A stretch of 64,000 bases of DNA from Plotosus lineatus (GCA_024760905.1 CM045733.1:33712001-33776000); one strand, 5' to 3'. Counted from the stretch's first letter, positions 22,783 to 34,181 are shown. Translations and numbers: made by a program. The notes: a model not told the origin generated them from the letters alone.

Positions 22783-23821
22783 TTTGTCTAGTTCTCTGTA
22801 GCATTTGCATGCATGTTGCTGACATTGTGGAAGAATCAGACTTTCAGTATTTTCTGAAACTATAATCATGGTAATTAAAATGTCTAAGCTTTGGCAGAGT
22901 AGACGTGATTGATAAGGACTGCACTAGATTTTGTTAAGGTATTCTAGCTGTACCAGGGTTTGTTCAGTGTATTGAAGAAAGTGGAGTCTTTTCTGATTCT
23001 GTACGAAATTTCCAGTTCAATGGAATCATAATAATATTAACTTGAACATATGTTTGTCTAAAACTGCTCAAAATTAGCTGCCAAACTGTACAATGAATTT
23101 ATATATCTTGCCAACGCTCTACTGCCTTTTACAGGATTACTAGATAATACGTATCCTATAGCATTAATGTTCAGGCATCATGATTTAACTTTATTTAAGG
23201 TCCCAAAGAAATCTACAGTTGACCGCTGATGTTGTTAATCATCAAGTCACAGCCTTTCCTGTCATTCCAGCATTCCTATAAAATGAAAAGTTGCACAACA
23301 ATACATCTGGTGTAGGATGAACCATGCCAAGTAGTCCCAAACCACATGGTCTTAAACTGGAGAAGAGACCATTGATTTCTTGACGGGTGGAAGGAGTTCT
23401 TTCTGAGCCACCATTATACTGTCTGCTGATGTTCTCTACATGCCGTGTTCTGATGCCTCTGTGATAATTGCAAGCATCAGCAAAACCCCTGTAAGAAAAA
23501 AAACCCTCAGAATTAATGATGATGAGAATACCAACAAGTCAGTTGCAGTATTGCTCCAAGATGAAAAGCAGTAGTACTCATTCATCATGCGTCTTAAGAT
23601 TTTCTGAGATAAAGATAGGCAATGATATGCAACCTGTTGTGTTGCACAAAATTCCAAAAAATTCAATCAATTCATTTGATAATATTGAATGGAAAGTATA
23701 TCTTGAGTGTTTTCTAAGACTTGGGTGCTGTAACACAAACCTATTGACAATATTTTAATTAACTAAAAATGTTTTACTGTAAGGCCAAAGCTAAAGACAT
23801 ACAGCCGAGTCTATTACTACA
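22783..23821. other. No gene recognised
   Basis: No exon or transposon end seen between the Rex3 target duplication and the Tc1 terminus. Confidence 0.4.
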
Positions 23822-25378
23822 CTAGTCCTTCTCAAAAAATTATCATATTGTGATAAAGTTCATTATTTTCTGTAATGTACTGATAAACATTAGACTTTCA
23901 TATATTTTAGATTCATTACACACAACTGAAGCAGTTCAAGCCTTTTATTGTTTTAATATTGATCATTTTGGCAAAAAAGTAAAGAAAAACCAAAAATCCC
24001 TATCTCAAAAAATTAGCATATTTCATCCGACCAATAAAAAAGGGGTTTTAATACAAAAAAAGTCAACCTTCAAATAATTATGTTCAGTTATGCACTCAAT
24101 ACTTGGTCGGGAATCCTTTTACAGAAATGACTGCTTCAATGCGGCGTGACATGGAGGCAATCAGCCTGTGGCACTGCTGAGGTGTTACGGAGGCCCAGGA
24201 TGCTTCGATAGCGGCCTTAAGCTCATCCACAGTGTTGGGTCTGGTGTCTCTCAACTTTCTCTTCACAGTATCTCACAGATTCTCTATGGGGTTCAGGTCA
24301 GGAGAGTTGGCAGGCCAATGGAGCACAGTAATAGCATGGTCAGTAAACCATTTAGCAGTGGTTTTGGCACTGTGAGCAGGTGCCAGGTCGTGCTGAAAAA
24401 TGAAAATCTTCATCTCCATAAAGCTTTTCAGCAGATGGAAGCATGAAGTGCTCCAAAATCTCCTGATAGCTAGCTGCATTGACCCTGCCCTTGATAAAAC
24501 ACAGTGGACCAACACCAGCAGCTGACATGGCACCCCAGACCATCACTGACTGTGGGTACTTGACACTGGACTCCAGGCATTTTGGCATTTCCTTCTCCCC
24601 AGTCTTCCTCCAGGCTTTGGCACCTTGATTTCCGAATGACATGCAAAATTTGCTTTCATCCGGAAAAAAGTACTTTGGACCACTGAGCAACAGTCCAGTG
24701 CTGCTTCTCTGTAGCCCAGGTCAGGCGCTTCTGCCGCTGTTTCTGGTTCAAAAGTGGCTTGACCCGGGGAATGCGGCATCTGTAGCCCAGTCCACTGTTT
24801 CCACAGGTCCCCCAAGGTCTGGAATCGGCCCTTCTCCACAATCTTCCTCAGGGTCCGGTCATCTCTTCTGGTTGTGCAGCGTTTTCTGCCACACTTTTTC
24901 CTCCCACAGACGTCCCACTGAGGTGCCTTGATACAGCACTCTGGGAACAGCCTATTCGCTCAGAGATTCCTTTCTGTGTCTTACCCTCTTGCTTGAGGGT
25001 GTCAATGATGGCCTTCTGGACAGCAGTCAGGTCGGCAGTCTTACCCATGATTGCGGTTTTGAGTAATGAACCAGGCTGGGAGTTTTTAAAAGCCTCAGGA
25101 ATCTTTTGCAGGTGTTTAGAGTTAATTGGTTGATTCAGATGATTAGGTTAATAGCTCGTTTAGACTACCTGAACATGATATGCTAATTTTTTGAGATAGG
25201 AATAGACAGGTTTTCATGAGCTGTATGCCAAAATCATCAGTATTAAAACAATCAAAGACCTTAAATATTTTAGTTGGTGTGCAATGAATCTAAAATATAT
25301 GAAAGTTTAATTTTTATCAGTACATTCCAGAAAATAATGAACTTTATCACAATATGCAAATTTTTTGAGAAGGACTAG
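23822..25378 (-). mobile_element. Tc1-type transposon, near full length
   Basis: Inverted termini CTAGTCCTTCTCAAAAAATT (left) and TTTTTTGAGAAGGACTAG (right) extend inwards for about 65 bp (AAAGTTCATTATTTTCTGTA and its reverse). TA follows the right end; the left flank is CA, probably mutated. At ~1.56 kb it has the length normal for fish Tc1 elements. The transposase lies on the minus strand and is broken by frameshifts and a stop (listed separately). Confidence 0.88.
24110..25048 (-). pseudogene. Tc1 transposase, frameshifted
   Basis: The frame starts MGKTADLTAVQKAII at 25048. The N-terminal paired-like helix-turn-helix (GISERIGCSQSAVSRHL) comes first, then frame changes near 24890-24840 and near 24680-24650. 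The catalytic part follows: PDESKFCMSFG, VMVWGAMSAAGVGPL, HDLAPAHSAK and NSPDLNPIENL. These hold the DDE-type acidic residues, with another frame change before HDLAPAHSAK. A TGG-to-TGA type stop at 24273-24275 follows NPIENL; homologous sequence continues past it to about 24110. With at least three lesions the protein is not made. It is not a host gene. Confidence 0.85.
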
Positions 25379-25568
25379 TATATGGAAGGGAGTCTGACTT
25401 TGCATAAGTCGCTGGTGTTAAGTAGTTGACTAGACATGTGCAATGCACAATTTCTATAGGTAAGTCAGTGCAGGCACTTCAGACTGATAATTGTGTTCTG
25501 CTTATAAGTTAAGGTGACCAATTTAATATTAACTGAATTCAATTTTTTAAGTGTAACCTTCTCAGTAG
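25379..25568. other. No gene recognised
   Basis: Short unannotated gap between the Tc1 element and a SINE. Confidence 0.4.
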
Positions 25569-25884
25569 GGGGCCGGTGGCGTAGTGGTTAGAGTGCTGCA
25601 TTCATGATTAAGAGATTGTGTGTTCAAATCTCAGTTCGACACCCACTGTTCTAACACCCCCGGTCAACATCTTAACCACAAGTGTGCCTCAGTTCACCCA
25701 GCAGTATAAATGGGTACTGTACCAGTAAAAATATACTGGGCGATAACTTGCGATGGACTAGCATCCCATCCAGGAGGAGTTGTACTCTTAGTCACTTCAC
25801 GATATGTAAACCAGGGATAAGCACCGGCCTGATCAGCCACTATGGCTCAGGTGTAAAAAGCCCAAGGGACTTTACCTACCTATC
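25569..25884 (+). mobile_element. tRNA-derived SINE, different family
   Basis: The head is GGTGGCGTAGTGGTTAGAG (box A-like) with GTGTTCAAATCTC (box B-like). The body holds GTGCCTCAGTTCACCCAGCA and GCGATGGACTAGCATCCCAT. It ends in AAGGGACTTTACCTACCT. It shares neither the CATGTCTCTCACTG body nor the L2-like tail of the other SINEs here. Confidence 0.65.
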
Positions 25885-26750
25885 TTCTCAGTAGACATGC
25901 TAACTTGTAATATAGGAGCACAATTTGAAAAATATTTCTCTTGTTTATCTCTCAGTAGTTCTAAATTAAAGGGAGTCTCCTCATAGTAAGGGATAACACT
26001 CTATTTCCATTAGATAAATTTTTAGGTGATATAATTATTAATCAGATTCAATTACGGTATAAAATAAATACTGGGAAATTTCCTGAGGATGGCACTCTTG
26101 AGTCTGATAAGAATAGAAAAATGCAGGAGAGATTTAAAAGAGAAGAATCTGAGAAAAGGGCTTAAATGGATAGATAGGGATTTTGGCAGGAAATATTGAT
26201 AAAAGAAAGAAAAAGGAGAAATAGTTGGAAACATTTACTGTATTATAAATCACAAAGAGAGTTGTTGGTGATACTGGGAGTTCTGGTGTTTTCAGATGCC
26301 TGGACCTTCACATATTGCCCCAGCTCCAGAAGGCCAACAAAATGATCTGGTTTATTTTACCCATAACAACTTGTTTAAACCTCTAAACCACTCAAAGAAT
26401 ATCCACAAGGTGCTGAAGAAGGACTGTCTGTGATTTGAAGGCAACAAGCATATATGAGAGGGTTTTTGAAATCGTCAAGTAAAGGTGTAAATGGATCAAG
26501 ACACCATCACCAGGTCTGATACCAGGCTTTGATGCTCCTGATCGAGTTTACAATTCTGAAGTTTGTCTGAAACCGTAGAAATAATATGGCACACCATGAG
26601 GGTGCGTGCATTCATCAGCCACTCAAGATGTCTGTACTCGAATCGCTGCCAAAATGATCAACTTTGGTTGTTTGGTGAAGCTAGAGTTACAAACAATTAT
26701 GAGCAAAAAAGACAATCTCAAAAAGAATTATCAAAGACCATCTGATCTTA
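25885..26750. other. No gene recognised; possible decayed repeat
   Basis: Includes AT-rich sequence to about 26260 and a GC-richer block from 26260 to 26750. The latter reads like old coding repeat in several frames, but I cannot assign it to a family. Confidence 0.35.
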
Positions 26751-27320
26751 AAAAGAATCTGTGGAGGAGGTGGGTGAGAGGAGGATGGTTGCCAAGCTCA
26801 CATCCATCATGGATAACAGCTCTCACCCACTGCACCAGACTGTAGAGGAGCTGAGCAGCTCCTTCAGTGGACGACTGAGACATCCTCAGTGCAGGAAGGA
26901 GTGCTACTGCAGGTCTTTCATCCCCACCGCTGTCAGACTGTTCAACACCACTCTGTAACTGTCTGTGAAGTAACCGGTTCTGTGCAATAAAAAAACCCAT
27001 GCAATAAACCACTTTAATCAACCACATCTACCCCCCTGTGACTGTGAACCATATCGATCCATCTACTTTGCCCTCAAGATACATGTACATTCTTATATAC
27101 TGTATAGTCAGTCTACAAAGTTTTTATTGTATATTATTTATATATATATGTGCAAAATAGCTCAGAAAGGTGTAACATCATTGAGTCATAATATTACACC
27201 TTTCTGAGCTATTTTGCACCCCCTACTGATGGTACTTCGAGAGCCTGTAACAGTAAATTTCTCCATTGTGAGATCAATAAAGCTCTATCTATCTATCTAT
27301 CTATCTATATATCTATCGAT
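26751..27320 (+). mobile_element. LINE 3' end (L2/CR1-like), with (CTAT)n tail
   Basis: The frame from about 26752 to 26958 ends CYCRSFIPTAVRLFNTTL and a stop, the C-terminus typical of fish L2/CR1-type reverse-transcriptase proteins. About 330 bp of 3' untranslated sequence follows. It contains a perfect 26-bp inverted repeat (27150-27175 and 27194-27219) and ends AATAAAGCTCTATCTATC, the tail form of such LINEs. Everything upstream of the C-terminus is lost. Confidence 0.65.
27286..27320. repeat. (CTAT)n microsatellite at a LINE tail
   Basis: CTAT units continue the LINE 3' tail. Confidence 0.85.
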
Positions 27321-27339
27321 AACAAACTGAAAAACTGGC

Positions 27340-27689
27340 AGTGGTGGCCCACTGGTCAAGGCGCTGGATTACTGATCCCAAGGTTGGAGCTTCAAGCCCC
27401 ACTATCAATGGGTTGTCAATGCTGTCCCCCCCAGTGTATCTAACTGAGTTATCAAAGGCTGGCCATGTCTCTCACTGTCTATGGTGAGAGGGATGTAAAA
27501 GAACCATTGTTGATGTTTGTCAAGAGGAGGCTGCATAACCGTCAACTTGTTTCTGCTCTGCAATGGCCTGGCGAGCTGTCCAGGGTGTACTCTGCTCTCG
27601 CCCGTCTCGAAGACGGGCAGCAGTCTCCCGTCAACCTTAATTAAGATTAAGCGGTTCAGAAAATGAATTAATTAATGAATGAATGAAGA
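27340..27689 (+). mobile_element. tRNA-derived SINE with L2-like tail, near full length
   Basis: The head is GGTGGCCCACTGGTCAAGG, with TTCAAGCCCCAC as a box B-like site. The body has CATGTCTCTCACTGTCTATGG and the tail has CTTAATTAAGATTAAGCGG with AATGAATGAATGAA at the end. It is among the most complete copies of this family in the window. Confidence 0.8.
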
Positions 27690-27842
27690 AAAGGTTAAAT
27701 GACCAATGAACCATTTATCAAAGTAAACCTGTGTTTGAAATGATGAAACCAAACCGTAATATAACTTAAAGCAGAATAAACAGATAACATTGACTAATGG
27801 TGAGCTTTTCATCTCATAAGCATTTATATTAATTACATTAAC

Positions 27843-28016
27843 AGCATTTGGCAGATGCTCTTATCCAGAGCAACTGACAATTATCATTTTATACAACTGA
27901 GCAACTGAGGGTTAAGAGTTTTGCTTGAGGGCCCAACAGTGGTGGCAGTTTCGATTGAACTGCTGACCTTTGGATTAGTAACCTATCATATTAACCACTA
28001 AGCCTCCACTGCCCTT
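27843..28016 (-). mobile_element. tRNA-derived SINE, fish type with GCAGATGC..CTTATCCAGAGC end
   Basis: On the + strand it reads GCATTTGGCAGATGCTCTTA, TCCAGAGCAACTGAC, GAGGGCCCAACAGTGG, then TTAACCACTAAGCCTCCACT. This is the reverse of a tRNA-like head. The plus-oriented copy at 44128-44330 is the same family. Confidence 0.75.
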
Positions 28017-28695
28017 TAAAGTTTATCTCGTGACATTGAGAAAATTCTCAGGAAAAAAATGTTTTCTGGGATTTTTGTACTTAGAGGAAGCCAAAACATC
28101 CCTGAAATGGATAAATATTTCGGAAGGTCAGTTTACATTATCCAGAAAGTATCCAGAAAGGGTAAGAACAACATTGACTCAAAGGTGGCCTTGAGCTCTT
28201 AGAAAACACTTCTTGACTGGTATATGAAAAAGTTTATGAATAATTTTATAAAAACCAGAAGAAAAAACTTCTGTTTACTATAAACAGGAAAGGAACTGTC
28301 TCGTTTTAATGAAAGCGGTGATATTTAATTTCTTGGATGAACGGCAGATAGACATTTCATCAAGACTTAATCTTCATGTATCAGTCCTGTTAGATGATCT
28401 CAGTTTCTCATGAATCACTCTAAGATCTGTATTTGGTAGAGCCTTTCTCCTCCTCACTAAGGGTCTCTTCAGACTCCATGACTGCTCTTAGTCTTCCTGG
28501 TCTGGGAATTTTTTTTTTTTTTACAGAAATGGTGAAAAACTTCATAACCAGCATCTTAAAGATCTGGAGGTTTCTGATCATAAGGGTCATGCTGACCCAT
28601 TAAGAGTGGAATACATGCATGGCCACTGTTTTTGTACTTAAATAGAAACAATTTCAATGAAGTAGTATACACTTATATGATTTGATTTTAACATG
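28017..28695. other. No gene recognised
   Basis: AT-rich with a T tract near 28510-28522. No exon or repeat family recognised. Confidence 0.4.
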
Positions 28696-29376
28696 CAGTG
28701 ATCCCTTCGTGCTTCAGTTCTGTGGCTTCAGTGCATTGCGGGTTTTTCAAGAATATTAATTGAAAAATAAAAAAAGAAGGAAATTTAGGAAAAATAGGGG
28801 AAACTTAAGGAAAATGCCACAAAACAAGGCCAGTTATGCAAAAAACAACAACAAAAAAAAACAACCCAAAACCCCTAAAAAACTACAGTACAGGGATCAC
28901 TCACTTTCCACGGTTTATTGGGACCGAGATCCCCACGCAACCATCGAAATCTGCACAGTAGGATCACCCCCCCGACTGACGTATACGTACATGCATCTGT
29001 GTATATAATATCAAAAATACATATTCAATGCTATAAATGCTAAAATAACAATTAAACATTAAAAAACTAACATAATATGTAAATAAAATATAAATACACA
29101 CACATACAGATGGTATTGCATGAGAAGAGGTGCACACAGATGCAACAATGTAACTAGTTTTGATGGGAGATATTGGGTTGTTTTTTGTTTTGTGTTTGTT
29201 TAGGGTTTTTATTCCATAATTGGCCTTGTTTTTGTGCCATTTTCCTTTATTCCCCTCCCCTATTCTTCTTTAATTTACTTATTTTTAAATTTGATGAATA
29301 TTTTTTTTTTTTTTTTTTTAAATCGCGATGCACTGAAGCCACATGAATTGAAGCGTGAAGTAGCGAGGGAGCCCTG
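28696..29376. mobile_element. Palindromic element A (long inverted arms), interleaved with element B
   Basis: The left arm (28696-28888) starts CAGTGATCCCTTCGTGCTTC and contains GTGGCTTCAGTGCATTGCG and AAACAAGGCCAGTTATG. The right arm (about 29170-29376) is its inverted copy and ends GCGAGGGAGCCCTG. The termini resemble pogo/mariner-type MITEs, but no clean TA duplication is seen. The right arm lies inside element B and the left arm outside it, so this is not simple nesting. Confidence 0.6.
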
Positions 29377-29548
29377 TACTTACATTTTTATGTGAGGTGC
29401 TCATCTGTGTGTCTGTGTGTGTGCCTGTGCGCACTTATTGATATTATATACACATATACATGTACTTATACGTCAGTCAGGGGAGTCGATCCTACTTCGC
29501 GGAAATCGGGTCCCTATTCACTGTGGAAAGTGAGGGATCCCGGTACTG
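28891..29548. mobile_element. Palindromic element B (pogo/mariner-type MITE)
   Basis: The left end CAGGGATCACTCACTTTCCA and right end GGAAAGTGAGGGATCCCGG..ACTG are flanked by TA (28889-28890 and 29549-29550). The long arms both contain GACTGACGTATA-like segments and TGTATATAATATCAA. A solo end of the same family is at 48573-48735. The right arm of element A is embedded in it. Confidence 0.65.
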
Positions 29549-29599
29549 TATTAATCCGGCAAGTAAAAATTGGTTCTGCATTTAAGCCATTTAAACTGA

Positions 29600-29608
29600 G
29601 CACACACA

Positions 29609-29693
<85 letters not shown>
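29600..29693. repeat. (CA)n microsatellite, long
   Basis: About 45 CA units with two interruptions (AA near 29611 and CT near 29649). Confidence 0.95.
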
Positions 29694-29696
<3 letters not shown>

Positions 29697-29699
29697 GAG

Positions 29700-29845
29700 C
29701 ACACTTGGAGCACTGGGCAGCAGGTCAGGTACCTTGCTCAAGAAGCCCACTACCATACATTTTCCCTTAAGGTTCAGAAAACAAACCAGAGACTTTCTGG
29801 CCCCGAACTTGCTTTTCTAACCATTAGGCCACAGCTGGTCCCTGG
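29700..29845 (-). mobile_element. tRNA-derived SINE head fragment
   Basis: The + strand shows CTTGCTCAAGAAGCCCACT and CTAACCATTAGGCCACAGCT, the reverse of a tRNA-like SINE head. The remaining body is lost. Confidence 0.5.
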
Positions 29846-30349
29846 GAGGGACAAAACATGAGATTCCAACAAAGCTTGATAACCCAAACATCCATGGGTG
29901 ATTAGGTTGTAATAGGATAAAAACAAATGGTTTCATGTTAGATGTTTGGACCCAATCCTTAACTGCTCAAGTGCCTTAATCCCCTGGATATGAGAACATC
30001 TAACCTGCATTAAAGAGCACCGAGGGTTTCACACAGAACATATCTTTTGTGCCTTAGTTGCCATGCATAATCTTGAAGTACATGTACCACATGATGTACA
30101 CAAAATCCATGCATTTCTCAGAATCCTAAACTGCTCTTAATTCAGAAAGTTTATTTCTAATAAAGATGTAATACTTAACCTCTGGTTACCTTGCTCTTGA
30201 ATTCTCTCCAAAGTTGTTTTACAGGTCATATTTTGTGTGAAATCAACATTCAGAAAGTAATGAATCTCCTTCTTTAATTTCAGCTGTCATTTCTAAATAG
30301 TGTAGTTCACCCTCACTAGAGTAAGTATTCAAGATTATATTATTATTAT

Positions 30350-30402
<53 letters not shown>

Positions 30403-30697
30403 GCTTTCTGTAGCATTGCAAGTTACTAGTGTGTTATAATAAACACAGGATGTTTCTTACTTCCTCAGGGAAGCCCATTGCAAACAAAGCTTTATTCAAG
30501 AACTTATTAAATGCCATTCTGCTTCTCAAATTTATTGCTGTGTGTGAATGTAAAGTTTGCATAAAGACAACAATGAGCTCCACTTACACCCTGAAAAGCT
30601 CACCAGTCTTAACACAGTCACAGCCATTTATGTTCACATTAACACCTTTGCACAATTAATGGAAGCTAGTTGATTTAATGTGCATATCTTTGAGCTG
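29846..30697. other. No gene; contains an (ATT)n microsatellite
   Basis: No exon recognised; (ATT)n occurs at 30336-30402. Confidence 0.4.
30336..30402. repeat. (ATT)n microsatellite
   Basis: About 20 ATT units with one early interruption. Confidence 0.9.
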
Positions 30698-30810
30698 GAG
30701 GTAAAAACGGAATACCCAGAATAAAACTCATACAAGCAGAACAAGAACACGCATACTTTGCAGAGAAAGGCCCTTGACTAAGAATCAAACCCTGAACCTA
30801 CTCGGCATGA
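30698..30810 (-). mobile_element. tRNA-derived SINE fragment
   Basis: GGAATACCCAGAATAAAACTC, GAGAAAGGCCCTTGAC and AATCAAACCCTGAACCTAC are the reverse of the head and early body of the common fish SINE. The copy is cut by the Rex3 insertion that follows. Confidence 0.5.
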
Positions 30811-30824
30811 AGTGCATTATTATT

Positions 30825-30825
<1 letters not shown>

Positions 30826-30857
<32 letters not shown>

Positions 30858-33216
30858 TTCCGCTAAGTCCAGGGTTGGGGTTGCAGGGACAGCAACCAAA
30901 GCAAAGAGGTCCAGACGTCCCTCTCCCCAGCCACTTCCTCCAACTCTCCCGTGGGGACACCAAGGTGGTCCCAGACAACCGAGAGACATAGTCCTTCCAG
31001 CGTGTTCTAGATCGACCCCGGGGTCTCTTCCCAGTTGGACATGCCCGAAACACCACACCAGGGAGGCGTCCGGGAGGCATTGACCTGATGCCTGAGCCAC
31101 CTCAACTGGCCCCTCTCAATGCAGAGGAGCAGCGGATCTACTCCGAGCTCTCCACGGTTGGTAGAGCTTCTTACCTTATCTCTAAGGGAGAACCCCGCCA
31201 CCCGACGAAGGAAGCTCATTTCAGCCGCTTGTATCCGCGATCTTGTTCTTTCGGTCACTACCCAAAGCTTGTGACCATAAGTGGGGGTTGGACCGTAGAT
31301 CGACTGGTAAATTGAGAGCTTCACCATGATGGACCGGTACAGGCTCCGCTTAACAGCAGAGGCTGCAGTCATCCATCTGTCGATCTCCCACTCCATTCTT
31401 CATTCTTCCCTCACTAGTGAACAAGACCCCAAGATACTTAAACTCCTCCACTTGGGGCAGGACCTCATTCCCCACCCGGAAGGTGCATTCCACTCCACCC
31501 TTGTCCGACTGAGAACCATGGCCTCGGACTTGGAGATACTCATCCTCATCCCGGCTGCTTTGCCACTCGGCTGCGAATCACTCCAATGAGACCTGGAGGT
31601 CCTGACTTGATGAAGCCAAAAGGAAAACATAATCCGCAAAAAGCAGAGATGAGATCTGATGGCAACCAAACCAGAACTCCTCAACACCTCGACTGTGCCG
31701 AGAAACTCTGTCCATAAAAATTATAAACAGAATCCATGACAAAGGACAGCCTTGGCGGACTTCAACTCCCACCGGAAACGAATTTGACCTGTTGTTCAAA
31801 TACGGACCAAACTCTGGCTCTGGTGATACAGTGACTGAATGGCCCGTAGCAACGGGTCCGGAATGCCTCGGCTGCAGCACATTTTCCCTGCCTGTACCTG
31901 TTTGCTGCCTCGGGAGTCCCACAGGTTAATAAAACCCAATAGGCCTCCTTCTTCAGCTGGATGGCCCCCTTCACTGCAGGTGTCCACCACCGGGTTCAGG
32001 GGTTACCGCCACAACAAGCACCGACGACCTTGCGGCCACAGCTATGGGCTGCCACCTCAACAATGGAGGCACGAAACATGGCCCATTCGGATTCCATGTC
32101 CCCCGCCTTCTCTGGGATGTGGTTGTAGCTCTGCCGGAGGTGGGCGTTAAAGGCTTCTCGGACAGGGGACTCCGTCAAACATTCTCAGCAGACCCTGATT
32201 ATACGCTTGGGCCTGCCAGGTCTGGAAGGCAGCCTCCCCCCACCACCGAAGCCTACTCACCACCAGGTGGTGATCGGTGGACAGCTCAGCTCCTCTCTTC
32301 ACCCGAGTGTCTAGAACATACGGCCGCAAGTCCGATGACACAACTACAAAGCGTTGGGCGTTGAAGTCCCCCAAGACAACGAGTAAGTCTCCCGAAGGAG
32401 CATTCTCCAACACCCCCCCAAAGACTCCAAGAAGGGTGGGTACTCTGAACTGGTATTTGGTGCATAAGCACAAATAACGGTCAGGACCCGTCCCCCCCAC
32501 CCAAAGACGGAGGGAAGCTACCCTTTCGTCAACCGGGGAGAACTTCAACATTTGGGCCCCGAGACGGGTGGCAACAAAAATTCCACACACAGGCTCGCCG
32601 CCTCTCCTCATGAGCAACTCAAGAATAGAATAAGGTCCAGACTCTCTCGAGATGGATAGTTCCAGAGCCCAAGCTATGCATTGAGGTGAGCCCGACTATA
32701 TCTAGTTGGTACCTCTCCATCTCACGCACCAGATCAAGCTCCTTCCTCACCAGAGAGGTGACAATGTCCCGAGGGTCATAGTAAGTAGCCGAGGATCGGT
32801 CCAACAGAACCCATGCCTTCGGCTGCCACTCAACTCACATTGCACCCGACCCCTAAAACTCCTCCCACGGGTGGTGGGTCCATGGGAGGGCAGACCCATG
32901 TCTCCTCTTCGGGCTAGGCCCGGTCAGGCTCCATGGGCAGAAACCCGACCACCAGGCGTTCGCCTTCGAGCCCCACCCCCGGGCCTGGCTCCAGGGGGGA
33001 ACCCTGGTGACCCGCGTCCGGGCAAGGAAGAACGGCTTTTTTGGATGTCTCTCCATCATAAGGGTCTTCTGAATCGCACTTCGTCTGGACCTTCACCCAG
33101 GACCTGTCTGCCTTGGGTGACCCTACCAGGGGCATTATGCCCCCGACAACATAGCTCCTCTGATCATTAGGTCACGCAAACCCCTCCACCACGAGAAGGT
33201 GGAGATTCAGGGAGGG

Positions 33217-33217
<1 letters not shown>
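30826..33217 (-). mobile_element. Rex3 (RTE-clade) LINE, second copy, inverted
   Basis: On the minus strand it runs from the shared 5' end near 33217 to a (GAT)n tail near 30826. Order of remains: 5' untranslated region; endonuclease (HLERVWTLFYS, MRRGGEPVCGIFVATRLG, GDLLVVLGDFN) between about 32800 and 32150; a linker; then an internal deletion near 31870-31910 that removes the fingers and first palm motif; then VGVEVRQGCPLS near 31760, LLFADYVFLLASS near 31620, and the C-terminal GKRPRGRSRTRWKDYV near 31010. The catalytic FADD reads FADY, so a key aspartate codon is changed. ATT repeats border both sides. Confidence 0.85.

Positions 33218-33257
<40 letters not shown>
33217..33257. repeat. 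(ATT)n microsatellite beside the Rex3 5' end
   Basis: About 13 ATT units directly abut the 5' end of the minus-strand Rex3. TTATTATTAT also abuts its 3' end, so the target was probably an ATT-rich site. Confidence 0.9.
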
Positions 33258-33259
<2 letters not shown>

Positions 33260-33387
33260 CCAAATGAAGAGCCCCTTATACACAATAAATATGATTCAAG
33301 CTAACTAAAGGAATGGTAAAATCAAGGGATGTAAAAATTACACACAGTAACCACATGACTGTGGTAGTCAGCAGTATTCAAGATTAA
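33258..33387. other. No gene recognised
   Basis: Short gap without features. Confidence 0.4.
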
Positions 33388-33650
33388 TTCATTCATTCAT
33401 TCATTTTCAACTCTAGGCGAGGTACAGCCTGGACAACTCACTAGGCCATCGCAGGGACAACACTCATACAACCATTCACACTCACAGGTGATTTGGAACA
33501 GTTAATTTACATATTGTGCATGTTTTTGGACTGCAGGAGGAAACCGAGAGAACCCAGAGGAAATCAACACAAGCACAGGGATAACATGCAAATTCCATAC
33601 AGAAAAACCTAAAGTGGGATTCAAACTCAGGACCTTCCTGCAGTGAGGAT
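33388..33650 (-). mobile_element. tRNA-derived SINE (common fish type)
   Basis: It starts with ATTCATTCATTCATTCATTT, the reversed tail, and continues AGGTACAGCCTGGACAAC, ATTTACATATTGTGCATG, TTTTGGACTGCAGGAGGAAA and ATTCAAACTCAGGACCTTCC (reversed box B) to a GCAGTGAGGAT head. Confidence 0.75.
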
Positions 33651-33770
33651 TTATTATTAATAATTCCAACTGATATTACATTTGTCAATCAACAGTATCT
33701 TTTAGCTCTGATTGGTAATTGCTCAATTCACATCAAGATTCAGCTCAGTTGAACTCCCCACGCACCTGCT

Positions 33771-33774
<4 letters not shown>

Positions 33775-33848
<74 letters not shown>
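33775..33848. repeat. (TG)n microsatellite
   Basis: About 37 uninterrupted TG units. Confidence 0.95.
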
Positions 33849-33850
<2 letters not shown>

Positions 33851-34181
33851 GAGATGTTGCTTTCTGTCACCTCCTGCTGTATGTATCCTGTGTGATCATT
33901 GACTTTGCATGGTTGCTTGTTGCATCCTGTGTGAACACAACTTTAGTTCGAAACCCTTCATCTCTGCAAACTGCTCACATACAGTACAATGATTTCTTAA
34001 GGTGTTCCTAAGCCCATCTGGTGAGTCACATGACAGAATCTTGCCTGTTTCTAAATGCAGTGTTGCCTGAGTGCTTGAAGACCACAGGCGTCCAATGTGG
34101 ATTTTTGACCCTTTTCCTCTTGCACAGAGATTTCTTCAGATTCTCAGAATCTTGTGATGATATTATGTATTGTATAGAATA
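33849..34181. other. No gene recognised
   Basis: No exon, RNA gene or transposon end seen. Confidence 0.4.

Noticed and set aside
29392..29820. 142-codon frame rich in HTHT
   Set aside because: It translates a (CA)n microsatellite.
33775..33848. CRISPR-like or regulatory array
   Set aside because: Simple (TG)n; no spacers, and this is a vertebrate genome.
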